Source: GCA-003244245 sp035606945 (GTDB lineage Bacteria; Actinomycetota; Actinomycetes; Mycobacteriales; Pseudonocardiaceae). From it: a stretch of DNA of 64,000 nt. The DNA lies in NCBI GenBank assembly GCA_035606945.1, contig DATNDR010000005.1, positions 252,357-316,356 of the forward strand, in the 5' to 3' direction. How positions within the stretch are numbered: the stretch's first letter is position 1; every line of letters begins with the position of its first letter. Shown here in pieces: positions 50,888-59,619 of the stretch. The position numbers and the translations under genes were made by a program. Under the pieces are notes generated by a model. It saw nothing but the letters and a program-made list of their open reading frames with translations. It was not told the origin of the DNA and searched no databases.

Positions 50888-51891
50888 GACTGCTGCGCCT
50901 CAACCACGGCGCGGAAACGTACTTTGCCACTCTCAACGCGCTCAAGCGCAGCATTTATTTGGGAAAGCGGGTACGTCTCGACGATCGGTGTCACCTTGCC
51001 TTGAGCGACAAGATCGAGTGCTTCTACCAGATCTGCGCGGTTGTTGTGCGTGCTTCCCTTGATCGAGCACTGCTGGAACAATAGCTTGGTCAGATCTTCA
51101 ATTACCAGCGGGCCGTCTGTGACACCCATGGTCACGAGGCAACCCTCGGGGCGAAGTCCGGAGAGGACCTTTGAAGCCTGCGCGGCCGAGCTCGTCGTGC
51201 TCAGCACGATGTCCGCGCCGCCGACATCAGCGAGTGCCTTGCCTGGATCGCCGTCGGTGACGACCACCTCCGCAGCCCCAAGTTCCTTGGCGAACTTGGT
51301 CTTCTCTGCCGTGCTGGTGAGGACAATCGTCTCAAAGCCAAGCGCCGCGGCATACTGCACTGCCATATGGCCCAGTCCGCCAATGCCGAGCACCGCGATG
51401 CGGGCGCCCGGCTTCGGATTCGCATTGCGCAGGCCGCTCATCACTGTGAACCCAGCGCAAAACACGGGTGCTGCAGCTTCCCACGAGATTCCGTCCGGCA
51501 GCAGCGTACAGCCTGACTCATATGCGACCATCAGCTCGGAGTGACCACCACCCATGGTCATCCAACTCTCGTATGCCGGACAGTAAATCGGCCTTCGGCG
51601 CTGGCACCATACGCAGATACCACAGCCCTTCTGATTCCACGAGACGCCTACGCGATCACCGACGTGTAGCGCCGTTACACCGACACCGATTTCGACGATC
51701 TCACCGGCCGGCTCGTGTCCCGGTACGATCGGCAATTGAACCGGCCACTGCCCGCGGTGCGCGAGCACATCGCTCCAGCACATTCCCGACGCGTGGACAC
51801 GGATGACGACTTGCCCGGGGCCGGGTTTCGGCTCATCGACGTCTTTGATTTCCCACGGCGTGTTTGCCTTCGTAAGCACCGCTGCATGCAT
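50884..51891 (-). CDS. Zinc-dependent alcohol dehydrogenase
   Basis: A 335-residue medium-chain dehydrogenase. Catalytic zinc ligands are in SGMCWSDVLAHRG (Cys) and PGHEPAGEIVE (His-Glu); the structural zinc loop is GCGICVWCQRRRPIYC with four Cys. The NAD motif is VLGIGGLGHMAVQYA. It interconverts an alcohol and aldehyde or ketone using NAD(P). ATG 51891 (MHAAVLTKANTPWEI) is preferred; a longer frame to 52137 lies within the GMC gene. It follows the GMC oxidoreductase by 26 bases and is coupled to the ABM gene. Confidence 0.9.
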   Translation of the reverse strand: MHAAVLTKANTPWEIKDVDEPKPGPGQVVIRVHASGMCWSDVLAHRGQWPVQLPIVPGHEPAGEIVEIGVGVTALHVGDRVGVSWNQKGCGICVWCQRRRPIYCPAYESWMTMGGGHSELMVAYESGCTLLPDGISWEAAAPVFCAGFTVMSGLRNANPKPGARIAVLGIGGLGHMAVQYAAALGFETIVLTSTAEKTKFAKELGAAEVVVTDGDPGKALADVGGADIVLSTTSSAAQASKVLSGLRPEGCLVTMGVTDGPLVIEDLTKLLFQQCSIKGSTHNNRADLVEALDLVAQGKVTPIVETYPLSQINAALERVESGKVRFRAVVEAQQS

Positions 51892-51917
51892 GACTCTTCC
51901 AGTCCGTCGCCTGACTA

Positions 51918-53489
51918 TTACTCCGCCTTGATGAAGTCTGCGGCTCGCTCGCCAATCATCACGATGGTGGTGTGCGGGTTGGCGGACGGGATGGTGGGTA
52001 TTACCGAGCCGTCCACGACGCGCAGGCAGTCCACGCCGTGCACCTTGAGCTGGGGATCGACCACCGCAAGGCGATCGACGCCCATCTTGCACGAGCCGGC
52101 GAAGTGGTAGTAGGAGCCGATGTTGTTGATTACCCACTCCCGGAGCTGAGTATCGTCGTTCACCGCCGGACCCGGGCTGACCTCTTGCAGCCCCAACTCA
52201 GCGAACGCCTTGGTGCCATAGATGTCACGCGCGATCGTCACCATGGTCACAATCCGGTCGGTGTCGGTCGGCTCCGCGCCGTAGTTCGCGTTGATCTCCG
52301 GAGCCACGGTCGGATCACTGCTGTGCAGGCGGATCCAGCCCCGGGAGCGCGGCTGGATCAGTCCGGGCAGGCTCAGGATGAGCGTGGGATCTACGAGCTG
52401 TTGCACGGGTTGAATGGGCTGTCCAGTCTGCAGCCGCCTGACAACATTGGTGAAAAACGCTTCTCCGTATGGGGCGCGATGTACCAGGCAGATTTCGAGA
52501 TCAGGGACCGGCATACCGGGACTCGATGCCCAGAAGAGACCGACCTCCGTCATGTTGCCTCGTGGATCCGCTCCCGGCTCGGCCATCTTCCCGACCGGAC
52601 CGATCACTAGTGGATGATCATGGAAGTTCTCACCGACCCCCGGCAGGTCCACGGTCACCGGGATACCCAGCTGGTTCAAGTGCTCCGCGTTGCCGATCCC
52701 GGACAGCATCAGCAGTTTCGGTGACTCGATGGCGCCGCAGCAGACGATGACCTCCCGGTCGGCGCGGGCCGTGCGGCGCTGCCCGTCGACGACGTATTCG
52801 ACACCGACGCAGCGGTTCTTTTCCACTATCAGCTTCGTCGCGAGCGCCCGGGTCTCGAGCGTGACGTTGCCACGGCTCAGCGCCGGTTGGAGGTAGGACG
52901 TCAGGACACCGCCGCGTTTGCCATCCCGGATGTCGACATGGTGCCACCCAACACCGAAATGCGAGGCGTTGAAGTCCTCGACAAATGGATACCCGAGTTC
53001 CACGCAGGCGTCGATGAAAACCTGCGAGGTGGGGTTCCCGGTATCCTTGGCGTTGACGACCGTAATGGGTCCGCCTTTTCCGGCGGTCGGGTCGGTGTCG
53101 TCGAGCTGGTTTTCCAACTTCTGGTAGAAAGGCAGCGCGTCGTGGAATGACCACCCCGGGCAACCGTTGTACGCCCAGTTGTCGAGGTCCTCTGGGCGCG
53201 CCCGTACGTGCATCATGTGGTATACGACCGAGCCACCGCCGGTGGCTCTGCCCGCAGCGGAGTAGATCCGCTGGTTGGCCAGGTTTGGCTGGGGCTCGCT
53301 ATTGTAGGCCCAGTCCAGGTCGGTGAGCAGTAGCTCGTTCCAACGGTACGGGATTTCGACCGCCTCGGGCAGGTCGCGCCCGCCAGCCTCCAGGACCAGG
53401 ATCCTGGCCTCGGGCAGCTCACCGAGCCGGTACGCAAGCGTCGAGCCGGCCGCTCCCGAGCCGACGATGACAAAATCGAAGTTGTCCAC
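51918..53489 (-). CDS. GMC oxidoreductase (copy A)
   Basis: A 523-residue FAD-dependent GMC-family alcohol oxidase/dehydrogenase. FAD motif FVIVGSGAAGSTLAYRLGE (6-24), GRATGGGSVVYHMMHVRARPEDLDNW (GMC signature 1), GAIESPKLLMLSGIG (signature 2) and catalytic His in SYYHFAGSCKMGVD near the C-terminus. Start GTG 53489 has AAGGAAGAG upstream. Similar overall to the GMC at 59616-61217 but clearly diverged. In this copy it lies after the MetX-like hydrolase, whereas copy B has it between the second hydrolase and the EthD-Nif11 gene. Substrate unknown. Confidence 0.9.
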   Translation of the reverse strand: MDNFDFVIVGSGAAGSTLAYRLGELPEARILVLEAGGRDLPEAVEIPYRWNELLLTDLDWAYNSEPQPNLANQRIYSAAGRATGGGSVVYHMMHVRARPEDLDNWAYNGCPGWSFHDALPFYQKLENQLDDTDPTAGKGGPITVVNAKDTGNPTSQVFIDACVELGYPFVEDFNASHFGVGWHHVDIRDGKRGGVLTSYLQPALSRGNVTLETRALATKLIVEKNRCVGVEYVVDGQRRTARADREVIVCCGAIESPKLLMLSGIGNAEHLNQLGIPVTVDLPGVGENFHDHPLVIGPVGKMAEPGADPRGNMTEVGLFWASSPGMPVPDLEICLVHRAPYGEAFFTNVVRRLQTGQPIQPVQQLVDPTLILSLPGLIQPRSRGWIRLHSSDPTVAPEINANYGAEPTDTDRIVTMVTIARDIYGTKAFAELGLQEVSPGPAVNDDTQLREWVINNIGSYYHFAGSCKMGVDRLAVVDPQLKVHGVDCLRVVDGSVIPTIPSANPHTTIVMIGERAADFIKAE

Positions 53490-53540
53490 TGTAGATCTCT
53501 TCCTTAATGCCGTGACGCTGGTGAAACGCTGATGGCCGCG

Positions 53541-54539
53541 CTAATCTGAAAGAACCTCCTGGAGAACATTGTCGACCGCCTGCCTGTCTTGTTCGGACAG
53601 CGCGTATGTCGCCATGTGACCCCAGGCGCTACTGATTTCCCGGAATTGCGCGTTTGTGATCTTCTCCGCATCCAGCTTGCATTCCTCAGGCGGAAATAGA
53701 TTGTCACCGGTGAAGGCGGCCACGAACGTCTTCGCCTTGATCTGGCCCAGCGCTGCGGCCAGGTCACCACCACCACTCGGGTCGGCGGCGCGGGCCTGCC
53801 GTGCCTGGCACACCACGTCGTTGGGATCCGTGGCGAGCCAGAAAGCTTGCCAGAAGCGGGCGACGAAGTCATCGAGAGACACGAAGCCGGCAGCGCGCCA
53901 GAGCTCTTCGCTGAATAGGTGCCGCGGCGGTGCCGTCAGCGCCGTACCGAGGCCCTGAAGACGCGCGCCGGCCTGCACCGCTTGCCGATCCAGGTAAAAG
54001 CCGTTATTCCACGCCGGATCGGAGGTGATCGGTTCCTCGACGACTGTGCGCAACCAGAGTCTCGTCCACGACGGAGGCCGAGGGGCGCCGGCGATAGACG
54101 CCATTCGCTTGACCATGTCGGGGAAGCGGATCGCCCATTCATAGCTCCGCAGCCCGCCGGTGGACCAGCCGACGACCAGCTGCAGCTCCTCAATACCAAA
54201 CTTCTCGGTTACCAATCGTCGCTGGGCTACTACCTCGTCAATGATATTGATTGGCGGGAATGCACCGCGGTCGAATGGCGGCGCCGTGTTGCTGGGTGAG
54301 GACGAGAAACCACCTCCGAACACCGCAGGCAGGATGATGAAATGCTTGTCCGGGTCGAGCGGGCGGCCGCTTCCCATCCAGATCTCCAGCGCGTCCGGTG
54401 CGGCACCCAGGAAGCTTTCGAAGATAATTACATTGTCCTTGTTTGCATTTAAGTTGCCATGCGTATTGTACGCTAGTTTAGCGTTCGGAAGTGTGACTCC
54501 GGTGGACAGGGGAAAATCTCCCAGCTCGAAGATTTCCAT
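53541..54539 (-). CDS. MetX-like alpha/beta hydrolase (copy A)
   Basis: A 332-residue alpha/beta-fold protein of the homoserine O-acetyltransferase-like group. MEIFELGDFPLSTGVTLPNAKLAYNTHG opens the fold; FGGGFSSSPSNTAPPFDRGAFPPINI is the family block; the nucleophile Ser lies in VVGWSTGGLRSYEWA (S126), an Asp in FTGDNLFPPEE and the His in SAWGHMATYA. It may be an acyltransferase or hydrolase rather than true MetX, since no methionine genes are near. ATG 54539 has AAAGGAG; the upstream extension is unconserved. Paralogue of 57489-58487 (start LxNF/GDFP, same length). Confidence 0.85.
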   Translation of the reverse strand: MEIFELGDFPLSTGVTLPNAKLAYNTHGNLNANKDNVIIFESFLGAAPDALEIWMGSGRPLDPDKHFIILPAVFGGGFSSSPSNTAPPFDRGAFPPINIIDEVVAQRRLVTEKFGIEELQLVVGWSTGGLRSYEWAIRFPDMVKRMASIAGAPRPPSWTRLWLRTVVEEPITSDPAWNNGFYLDRQAVQAGARLQGLGTALTAPPRHLFSEELWRAAGFVSLDDFVARFWQAFWLATDPNDVVCQARQARAADPSGGGDLAAALGQIKAKTFVAAFTGDNLFPPEECKLDAEKITNAQFREISSAWGHMATYALSEQDRQAVDNVLQEVLSD

Positions 54540-54636
54540 ATTGTGCACTCCTTTAGTTCCAGACCGTTGCAGCTGTTTAAGGGAGCCCGCGCGACGAGGC
54601 GCATCAGACGTGAGCAGCAAACTTTACTCATGGACC

Positions 54637-54951
54637 TCACATACCTCCTGCCGTTACCGCGTCGAAATCTTCTGCTGTGAAACTGGGCATCAGGTCGCCG
54701 ACCAGAAACTCAAGGTAGTACTTGCCCCACATCGTCGAGAAAAAGCGCGTGTCGAACTTTTCGCCACGCTTTTCGGTCAGGTAGACCTCAAGGTCCCAGA
54801 TCAGTGAGTTCCACTCCGGCTCGGTGAACGGGTATCCGAGCGCCGTGGCAGTGGCGATGACCTCGTCTTTGCTCCTCACCTTCAGGTACTCGAGGAGATC
54901 GGCCTGCGCACCCACCGTACGTAGAAATTCTATTATATTTCTGCTAGTCAT
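54637..54951 (-). CDS. Nif11-like domain protein, split from EthD (copy A)
   Basis: A 104-residue protein: residues 1-50 have the Nif11 pattern (NIIEFLRTVGAQADLLEYLKVRSKDEVIATATALGYPFTEPEW), then FDTRFFSTMWGKYYLEFLVGDLMPSFTAEDF and the ending AVTAGGM. The same two-part unit forms the C-terminus of the fused protein at 58543-59619. ATG 54951 has AGGAGG five bases upstream. The frame continues upstream to ATG 55014 and, before that, a single TAA (55018-55020) separates it in the same frame from the EthD gene. The 15 bases at 54988-55002 are identical to the fused copy's linker. Confidence 0.75.
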   Translation of the reverse strand: MTSRNIIEFLRTVGAQADLLEYLKVRSKDEVIATATALGYPFTEPEWNSLIWDLEVYLTEKRGEKFDTRFFSTMWGKYYLEFLVGDLMPSFTAEDFDAVTAGGM

Positions 54952-55017
54952 CCGGCCTCCTGCCCTGCTGAGAGCAGAGCTCTGCACGCTTTCCTGGGAC
55001 ACTGGTTTCTCCATGGA

Positions 55018-55743
55018 TTATGTGGACACGGTCTGCTGACGGTCATACGCACGGGGGTGGGGGCCGATAATCCAGTGTTCCTGGACGAGCATTGTGTGGA
55101 TATATCGCTCCTCGGCGAAGAGCCGGTAGTCGGCGCACACGATGTCATGCTGTACTGAGCGCTGCGCCACGAGCGCGGCGTCCACCGAGTCGTACCAAAA
55201 CTGCTCGACACAATCGAGCACTGCTTCTCCGACCGCATAAGCGCCGTTTCGAACATGGCCTTGCAGATAGCGGCGCAATCCCGGCAGCTCCAGCACTTTG
55301 GTCGCGTGGGTATCGAGACAGTAGGAGCGGAAACGCTCCAGAGGCAGCCCCTCCCGACGCTTGGAGAGGATCAGCAGTTTGACCATGCCGCTATCGCGGC
55401 TCTCCTCGGGCCCGCTAAGAATTGGATGGGCTGTGGTGTCCAGCGTCACGGTCTGCCAGAAGGCCGCCCAGTTCGGCTCGTCGCGACGCGCGCCGTCCAC
55501 GAACTCCTTGGACTGCAACGACTCTATCTGCTCCTTTTCGTTCTCTAGCCACACCTCAGCGACGCCACACCACAGTGGCTCGCCACTGTCGTCGGGTAAC
55601 GCGATACGGGTGTCGACGAGGTACCGGCGGATCTGCGGGATCTTGCTCGCGTACCGCACCGCGTGGACCTCAACCCAGTAACGTTGGAATTCTGCCTCGG
55701 TCATCCCCGGGCGCGGATACGCGAAGATGAATTGATGGATCAT
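55018..55743 (-). CDS. Double EthD-domain protein (copy A)
   Basis: A 241-residue protein of two dimeric alpha-beta barrel EthD-like domains. Domain 1 (1-115) has FIFAYPRPGMTEAEFQRYWVEVHAVRYASKIPQIRRY; domain 2 (120-235) has KLLILSKRREGLPLERFRSYCLDTHATKVLELPGLRRY. Such folds act in polyketide and aromatic pathways or as oxygenase partners. It starts at ATG 55743, 14 bases after the second hydrolase's stop, and ends with a TAA in frame with the downstream Nif11-like ORF. It aligns closely with the first 238 residues of the fused copy B. Reaction unknown. Confidence 0.82.
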   Translation of the reverse strand: MIHQFIFAYPRPGMTEAEFQRYWVEVHAVRYASKIPQIRRYLVDTRIALPDDSGEPLWCGVAEVWLENEKEQIESLQSKEFVDGARRDEPNWAAFWQTVTLDTTAHPILSGPEESRDSGMVKLLILSKRREGLPLERFRSYCLDTHATKVLELPGLRRYLQGHVRNGAYAVGEAVLDCVEQFWYDSVDAALVAQRSVQHDIVCADYRLFAEERYIHTMLVQEHWIIGPHPRAYDRQQTVST

Positions 55744-55757
55744 GACTGCCCAGTTCC

Positions 55758-56651
55758 TCAGCTCATCGGATGTTTTTTCAAAAAGGCGTAGACGCCTTCG
55801 CCCACCGCGATCGGGTTCATGCTCTGCAACCCATGCGTGGCGTTTGGGATGCCGCACCGCTCGGCCTGCGGAAGCCAGGTCATGAGAAACCGCTGGACCT
55901 CCCGGAAACCGGGCATGACCGACTCGCTCTCAAGGCCCATCACCGTCAGCACCGGCATGTCCGGCTTGTGCTCCACCAGGTTGTCCGCTTCCGACATCCG
56001 AAACTTCCAGGATCCCCCCGCGGGAAGGTCAACCGTGAACACGGTATCGACGCAAGCTTCGACCCGCCGCCATACGTCAAGTGGACCGGTCATCTCGACA
56101 GAACCGAGGAAGCTCGGCCCGGCTGCGTCCACCATGTAGCTCCGCGCGGCTCCCCACTTGTCACCGGAATGGTAAAGCGCCATGGCGCGGTTAACGATAT
56201 TGGCGTCAGCTTCCATGCCATCCGGTGACTCGCGAGGCAGCCACGGCTCCAGCAGCATCGCCGAATGCGCTCGCTCCGGGTACGAGAGCAGGAATTGGAA
56301 ACCGATGATACCACCGAACGAGAATGCCATGATGTGCGCCTTCTGGATACCTAAGTGGTCCAGGAGTTGCTTAGCGTGCTCGGCGCCTTCCTCGATCGTC
56401 AGGACGCTTTTCTCCAGCGTACTGCCGTTATAGCCGGCCCGGTAGTAACTGATGAGCTGATACTCCTCGAACAGCGGAGGATAGAACTGCAGTGGGGTGA
56501 TCAGGCTGTCCGCGACATTGGTGCCGTGTATGCAAAGTATCGGCTCGCCGCTTCCCAGCACCGCATACCGCAGCTCAGCGTTGCTGACCTTTACCCGTTG
56601 GTTGTGGTCGACATTCCATTCTCGACCGAAGTAAAGGGTGTTAGTGTACAT
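55758..56651 (-). CDS. Alpha/beta hydrolase (copy A, second hydrolase)
   Basis: A 297-residue alpha/beta hydrolase. CIHGTNVADS holds the oxyanion-hole HG (residues 42-43), the nucleophile elbow is MAFSFGGIIG (S111), and NATHGLQS has the catalytic His (H273), with an Asp/Glu likely in TVMGLESESVM. Nearly identical through most of its length to the copy at 61247-62140 (shared MYTNTLY, GREWNVDHNQRVKVSNAELRY and ATHGLQSMNP). ATG 56651 follows an AAAGGGAATG-type site. It is followed by the EthD gene and preceded by an SDR gene. Confidence 0.88.
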   Translation of the reverse strand: MYTNTLYFGREWNVDHNQRVKVSNAELRYAVLGSGEPILCIHGTNVADSLITPLQFYPPLFEEYQLISYYRAGYNGSTLEKSVLTIEEGAEHAKQLLDHLGIQKAHIMAFSFGGIIGFQFLLSYPERAHSAMLLEPWLPRESPDGMEADANIVNRAMALYHSGDKWGAARSYMVDAAGPSFLGSVEMTGPLDVWRRVEACVDTVFTVDLPAGGSWKFRMSEADNLVEHKPDMPVLTVMGLESESVMPGFREVQRFLMTWLPQAERCGIPNATHGLQSMNPIAVGEGVYAFLKKHPMS

Positions 56652-56681
56652 TACATTCCCTTTCTGATCCCGCGCTCCGGT

Positions 56682-57467
56682 TCACGCCATGCCCCCGTTG
56701 ACGCGAATCGTCTGGGCAGTGATCCAGCAAGCCTCAGGACGGCACAGGAATGCGATCAGCGGTACCACCTCATCGATTTCGCCCAGCCGGTTGGCCACTG
56801 ACAACCTCTTGGCAATGGCGATCGATGCCTCATCCTCGACCGGGTAGTAAAATGACGTGTTCAGCGGGCCGGGCGCGACACAGTTCACCGTGATGCCGCG
56901 TCCACCGACTTCTTTCGCCAGCCCCTTGGTGAAATGCTCGACCGCACCCTTGCTTCCGGCATACACCGAATAGTGGGGAATCGTCGCGGCGATGAGCGTG
57001 GTGATGATGTTGATGATACGTCCGTCGTCCTCCATGCGTCGGGCGGCCTCACGCATGGTCAGGAACTTTGCTTTCGTGTTCACCGCGAAGCATCGGTCGA
57101 AATCCCCCTCGGTTGTTTCGGCCAAGGGTTTCTTGACGATCAGGCCAGCGTTGTTGATGAGCATGTCAACCCGCCCTAGACGCTCTATCGTGCGGTCGAA
57201 GAGCCGCTTGACATCGCCGGGCTGGGTGACGTCTGCCTTCTCGATGAGCACTTGACCGTCGTACCCGCGAATCGCCTCCGCAGCCTGTTCAGCCTCTTCA
57301 CGGCGGGCTTCGTCGCGGTGGTTGATGACGATGTCGGCGCCCATGCCGGCGAGTCGCTCGGCGATGGCGCGGCCCAGGTTACGAGTCGAGCCGGTGACAA
57401 TCGCCACCTTCCCCTTGAGCGGCCGCTCGCCGGTTACGTACGAAGCCGTCGCCGGGGTGTTAACCAT
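56682..57467 (-). CDS. Short-chain dehydrogenase/reductase
   Basis: A 261-residue classical SDR. Cofactor motif is VTGSTRNLGRAIAERL (about 25-40), ADVTQPGDVKR, NNAGLIV (NNAG), and catalytic Tyr-Lys in YSVYAGSKGAVEHF; C-terminal NRLGEIDEVVPLIAFLCRPEACWITAQTIRVNGG is standard. The R-N near the Gly motif suggests NADPH. ATG 57467 has GGGGAGG. It lies between the two duplicated cassettes and is the one gene here without a second copy, so it may have been added after duplication. Confidence 0.9.
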   Translation of the reverse strand: MVNTPATASYVTGERPLKGKVAIVTGSTRNLGRAIAERLAGMGADIVINHRDEARREEAEQAAEAIRGYDGQVLIEKADVTQPGDVKRLFDRTIERLGRVDMLINNAGLIVKKPLAETTEGDFDRCFAVNTKAKFLTMREAARRMEDDGRIINIITTLIAATIPHYSVYAGSKGAVEHFTKGLAKEVGGRGITVNCVAPGPLNTSFYYPVEDEASIAIAKRLSVANRLGEIDEVVPLIAFLCRPEACWITAQTIRVNGGMA

Positions 57468-57488
57468 TTCGACCTCCCCAAATGTTCA

Positions 57489-58487
57489 TCAGGATGCGAG
57501 AGCTTCGTGGATGGCGTCGTCTACCGCGCGTTTATCCTCGTCGAACACTGCGAATGTGGCCAGATGGCCACCGATACTGTTGATTTCTCGGTACTTTGCG
57601 TGAGAAATGCGATCGGCATCCATTTTGCACTCCTCCGCCGGGAACATCGGGTCGCCCGTGAACGCGAACACGAACGTCTTCGCTGTGATCCGGCTTAATG
57701 CCGCAGCCAGATCGCCTCCGGCGCTCGGGTCGGCGGCGCGGGCCTTTCGCGCCACGCTGACCAGGTTGCCCGGGTCCTGCGGGCGAGTGAAACTTTCGAA
57801 GATACCACTGATGAAGTCGTCGACGGAGGCAAAGCCGGCGGAGCGCCAGAGCTCGTCACGGTACAACCGGTGCGGCACCAACGTCATTGCCATCTCATGC
57901 GCCGCATGGCGCAGTGGAGCCTGTACCGCCTTTGGATCCGCGCAGAAGCCGTCGTTCCATGCTGGATCGGAGGTGATCGGCTCCTCGAAAACCGTATGCA
58001 ACCAGAGCTTGGTCCAGGTCGACGGCCGTGGCGCTCCCGCGATAGAAGCGAGCCGCTTGACCATGTTGGGGAAGCGGATCGCCCATTCGTAGGCCTGGAT
58101 TGCGCCCACGGACCAGCCCAGGGCCAGCTGCAGCTCGTCGATACTCAGCCTCTCGCTGATCAGCCGGTGCTGGGCGATGACGTCGTCGGCGATGTTGAGC
58201 GGCGGGAAGGCGCCCCCATCAAAGGGCGGTGGTGTGTTGCTGGGTGAGGACGAGAAGCCGCCACCGAACAATCCGGGCAGGATGATGAAGTACTTGCGCG
58301 GATCGAGCGGGCGGTCCGCACCGATCCACATCGCCAGGGCCTCGGGCGTACCACCCAAAAAGTTCGGGAAAAGAACCGCGTTGTCTTTCGCCGTGTTAAG
58401 CGTGCCGAACGTGTCATACGCCAGTTTGGCGTTGGGGAGCGTGAATCCGGTTGTTGTCTGGAAGTTTCCCAGCTCAAAGATCTCCAT
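57489..58487 (-). CDS. MetX-like alpha/beta hydrolase (copy B)
   Basis: A 332-residue paralogue of 53541-54539. MEIFELGNFQTTTGFTLPNAKLAYDTFG, GGGFSSSPSNTPPPFDGGAFPP, nucleophile elbow ALGWSVGAIQAYEW (S126), Asp in FTGDPMFPAEE and His in SIGGHLATFA are all retained, so both copies look active. The elbow differs (GWSVGA versus GWSTGG), which may change substrate. Start ATG 58487 matches the paralogue and has GAGG upstream; a longer frame to 58523 is possible. Confidence 0.85.
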   Translation of the reverse strand: MEIFELGNFQTTTGFTLPNAKLAYDTFGTLNTAKDNAVLFPNFLGGTPEALAMWIGADRPLDPRKYFIILPGLFGGGFSSSPSNTPPPFDGGAFPPLNIADDVIAQHRLISERLSIDELQLALGWSVGAIQAYEWAIRFPNMVKRLASIAGAPRPSTWTKLWLHTVFEEPITSDPAWNDGFCADPKAVQAPLRHAAHEMAMTLVPHRLYRDELWRSAGFASVDDFISGIFESFTRPQDPGNLVSVARKARAADPSAGGDLAAALSRITAKTFVFAFTGDPMFPAEECKMDADRISHAKYREINSIGGHLATFAVFDEDKRAVDDAIHEALAS

Positions 58488-58542
58488 CCTGTGTGCCTCT
58501 TCTAATCCGAGATCGTCAATCATCGTATGCGAGCGCGGCTGC

Positions 58543-59619
58543 TTATCCGACCTCCTGCCCGCGAGGTGCTATGAGCGACCTCAGCTCCTCGTCTGTGTGC
58601 CGATCTACCACGCGGGTGACGAGGTACTCGAGATAACGCCTACCAAACATCTGTCGCCACAGCCGGCTGGACCCGTCGATGGGGTCCCGATCCTTGGTGA
58701 GGATGACGTTGGCCTCCAATTTGCCGATCACATCCGCCGCCTCGTCGGCGGTGAAGTCGAAACCCTCGTTCTTGGCGCGAAACAGCACTTCACCGAGATT
58801 CCGGTGGTTATAGCGGGCAAGCACTGCGTCGCTTGCGTGCGCCGCGGAGAGGAACTCTAGAAAGCTTTCCTGGGACACCGATTCCTCCCGGTTTATACGT
58901 ATACGGTTTCGCTGATCGTCGTATGCGCGAGGCTGTGGGCCGATAATCCAATGCTCCCGGAGGAGCATTGTGTGGACGTACCGTCCCTCGGCAAAGAGCC
59001 GATAATCAGCGCGCACCATGTCCTGCTGTACCGAATTCTGCGCAGCCAGTGCCGCGTCCACACTGTCGAACCACAGCTGCTCGACGCAGTCGAGCGCTGC
59101 CTCCGCGACCGCATAGGCGCCATCTTGGACATGGCCCTGGCGGTAGCGACGCAATCCCGGCAGTTCCAGCACCTTGACCGCGTGGGTATCGAGACAGTAG
59201 GAGCAGAAGCGGTCTAGCGGCAGGCCCTCCCTGCGCGTAGAGAGGACTAGCAGTTTGGCCATACCGTTATCGCGCGTCTCCTCGGGTCCTCCACGGATGG
59301 TGTGGTCCGTGGTGTTCAGCGTTAGGCCTCGCCAGGAGGCCGACCAGTTTGGCTCGTCGGGCACCGCGCCCTGTAGATACTCCTTTGACCGCAATGACTC
59401 GATCCGCTCCTTTTCGCTCTCAAACCAGAACTCGCCGACGCCACACCACAGTGGGTCGCCGCTTTCTCCGGGTAGCGCAATGCGGGTGTTGACAAGGTAC
59501 CGGAGGGCCTGCGGAATCTTGCTGGCGTACCGCACCGCATGCACCTCAACCCAATAACGTTGGAACTCCGCCTCGGTCATCCCCGGGCGCGGATACGCGA
59601 AGATGAACTGATGAATCAT
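58543..59619 (-). CDS. EthD-EthD-Nif11-like fusion protein (copy B)
   Basis: A 358-residue fusion. EthD domain 1 (1-115), EthD domain 2 (120-235), a linker RIRINREESVSQES, a Nif11-like segment (252-298: FLEFLSAAHASDAVLARYNHRNLGEVLFRAKNEGFDFTADEA) and a tail with LWRQMFGRRYLEYLV (320-334), which matches WGKYYLEFLV of the split copy. I know of no described EthD-Nif11 architecture. ATG 59619 overlaps the GMC copy B stop (ATGA). The fused and split forms suggest that EthD and Nif11 act as one unit. It may be an enzyme plus recognition or assembly domain. Confidence 0.82.
   Translation of the reverse strand: MIHQFIFAYPRPGMTEAEFQRYWVEVHAVRYASKIPQALRYLVNTRIALPGESGDPLWCGVGEFWFESEKERIESLRSKEYLQGAVPDEPNWSASWRGLTLNTTDHTIRGGPEETRDNGMAKLLVLSTRREGLPLDRFCSYCLDTHAVKVLELPGLRRYRQGHVQDGAYAVAEAALDCVEQLWFDSVDAALAAQNSVQQDMVRADYRLFAEGRYVHTMLLREHWIIGPQPRAYDDQRNRIRINREESVSQESFLEFLSAAHASDAVLARYNHRNLGEVLFRAKNEGFDFTADEAADVIGKLEANVILTKDRDPIDGSSRLWRQMFGRRYLEYLVTRVVDRHTDEELRSLIAPRGQEVG

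Noticed and set aside
54637..54951. Nif11-like ORF as a RiPP precursor
   Set aside because: It ends in Ala-Gly-Gly-Met without a core peptide, no RiPP modifying enzyme is near, and its paralogue is fused to EthD domains.
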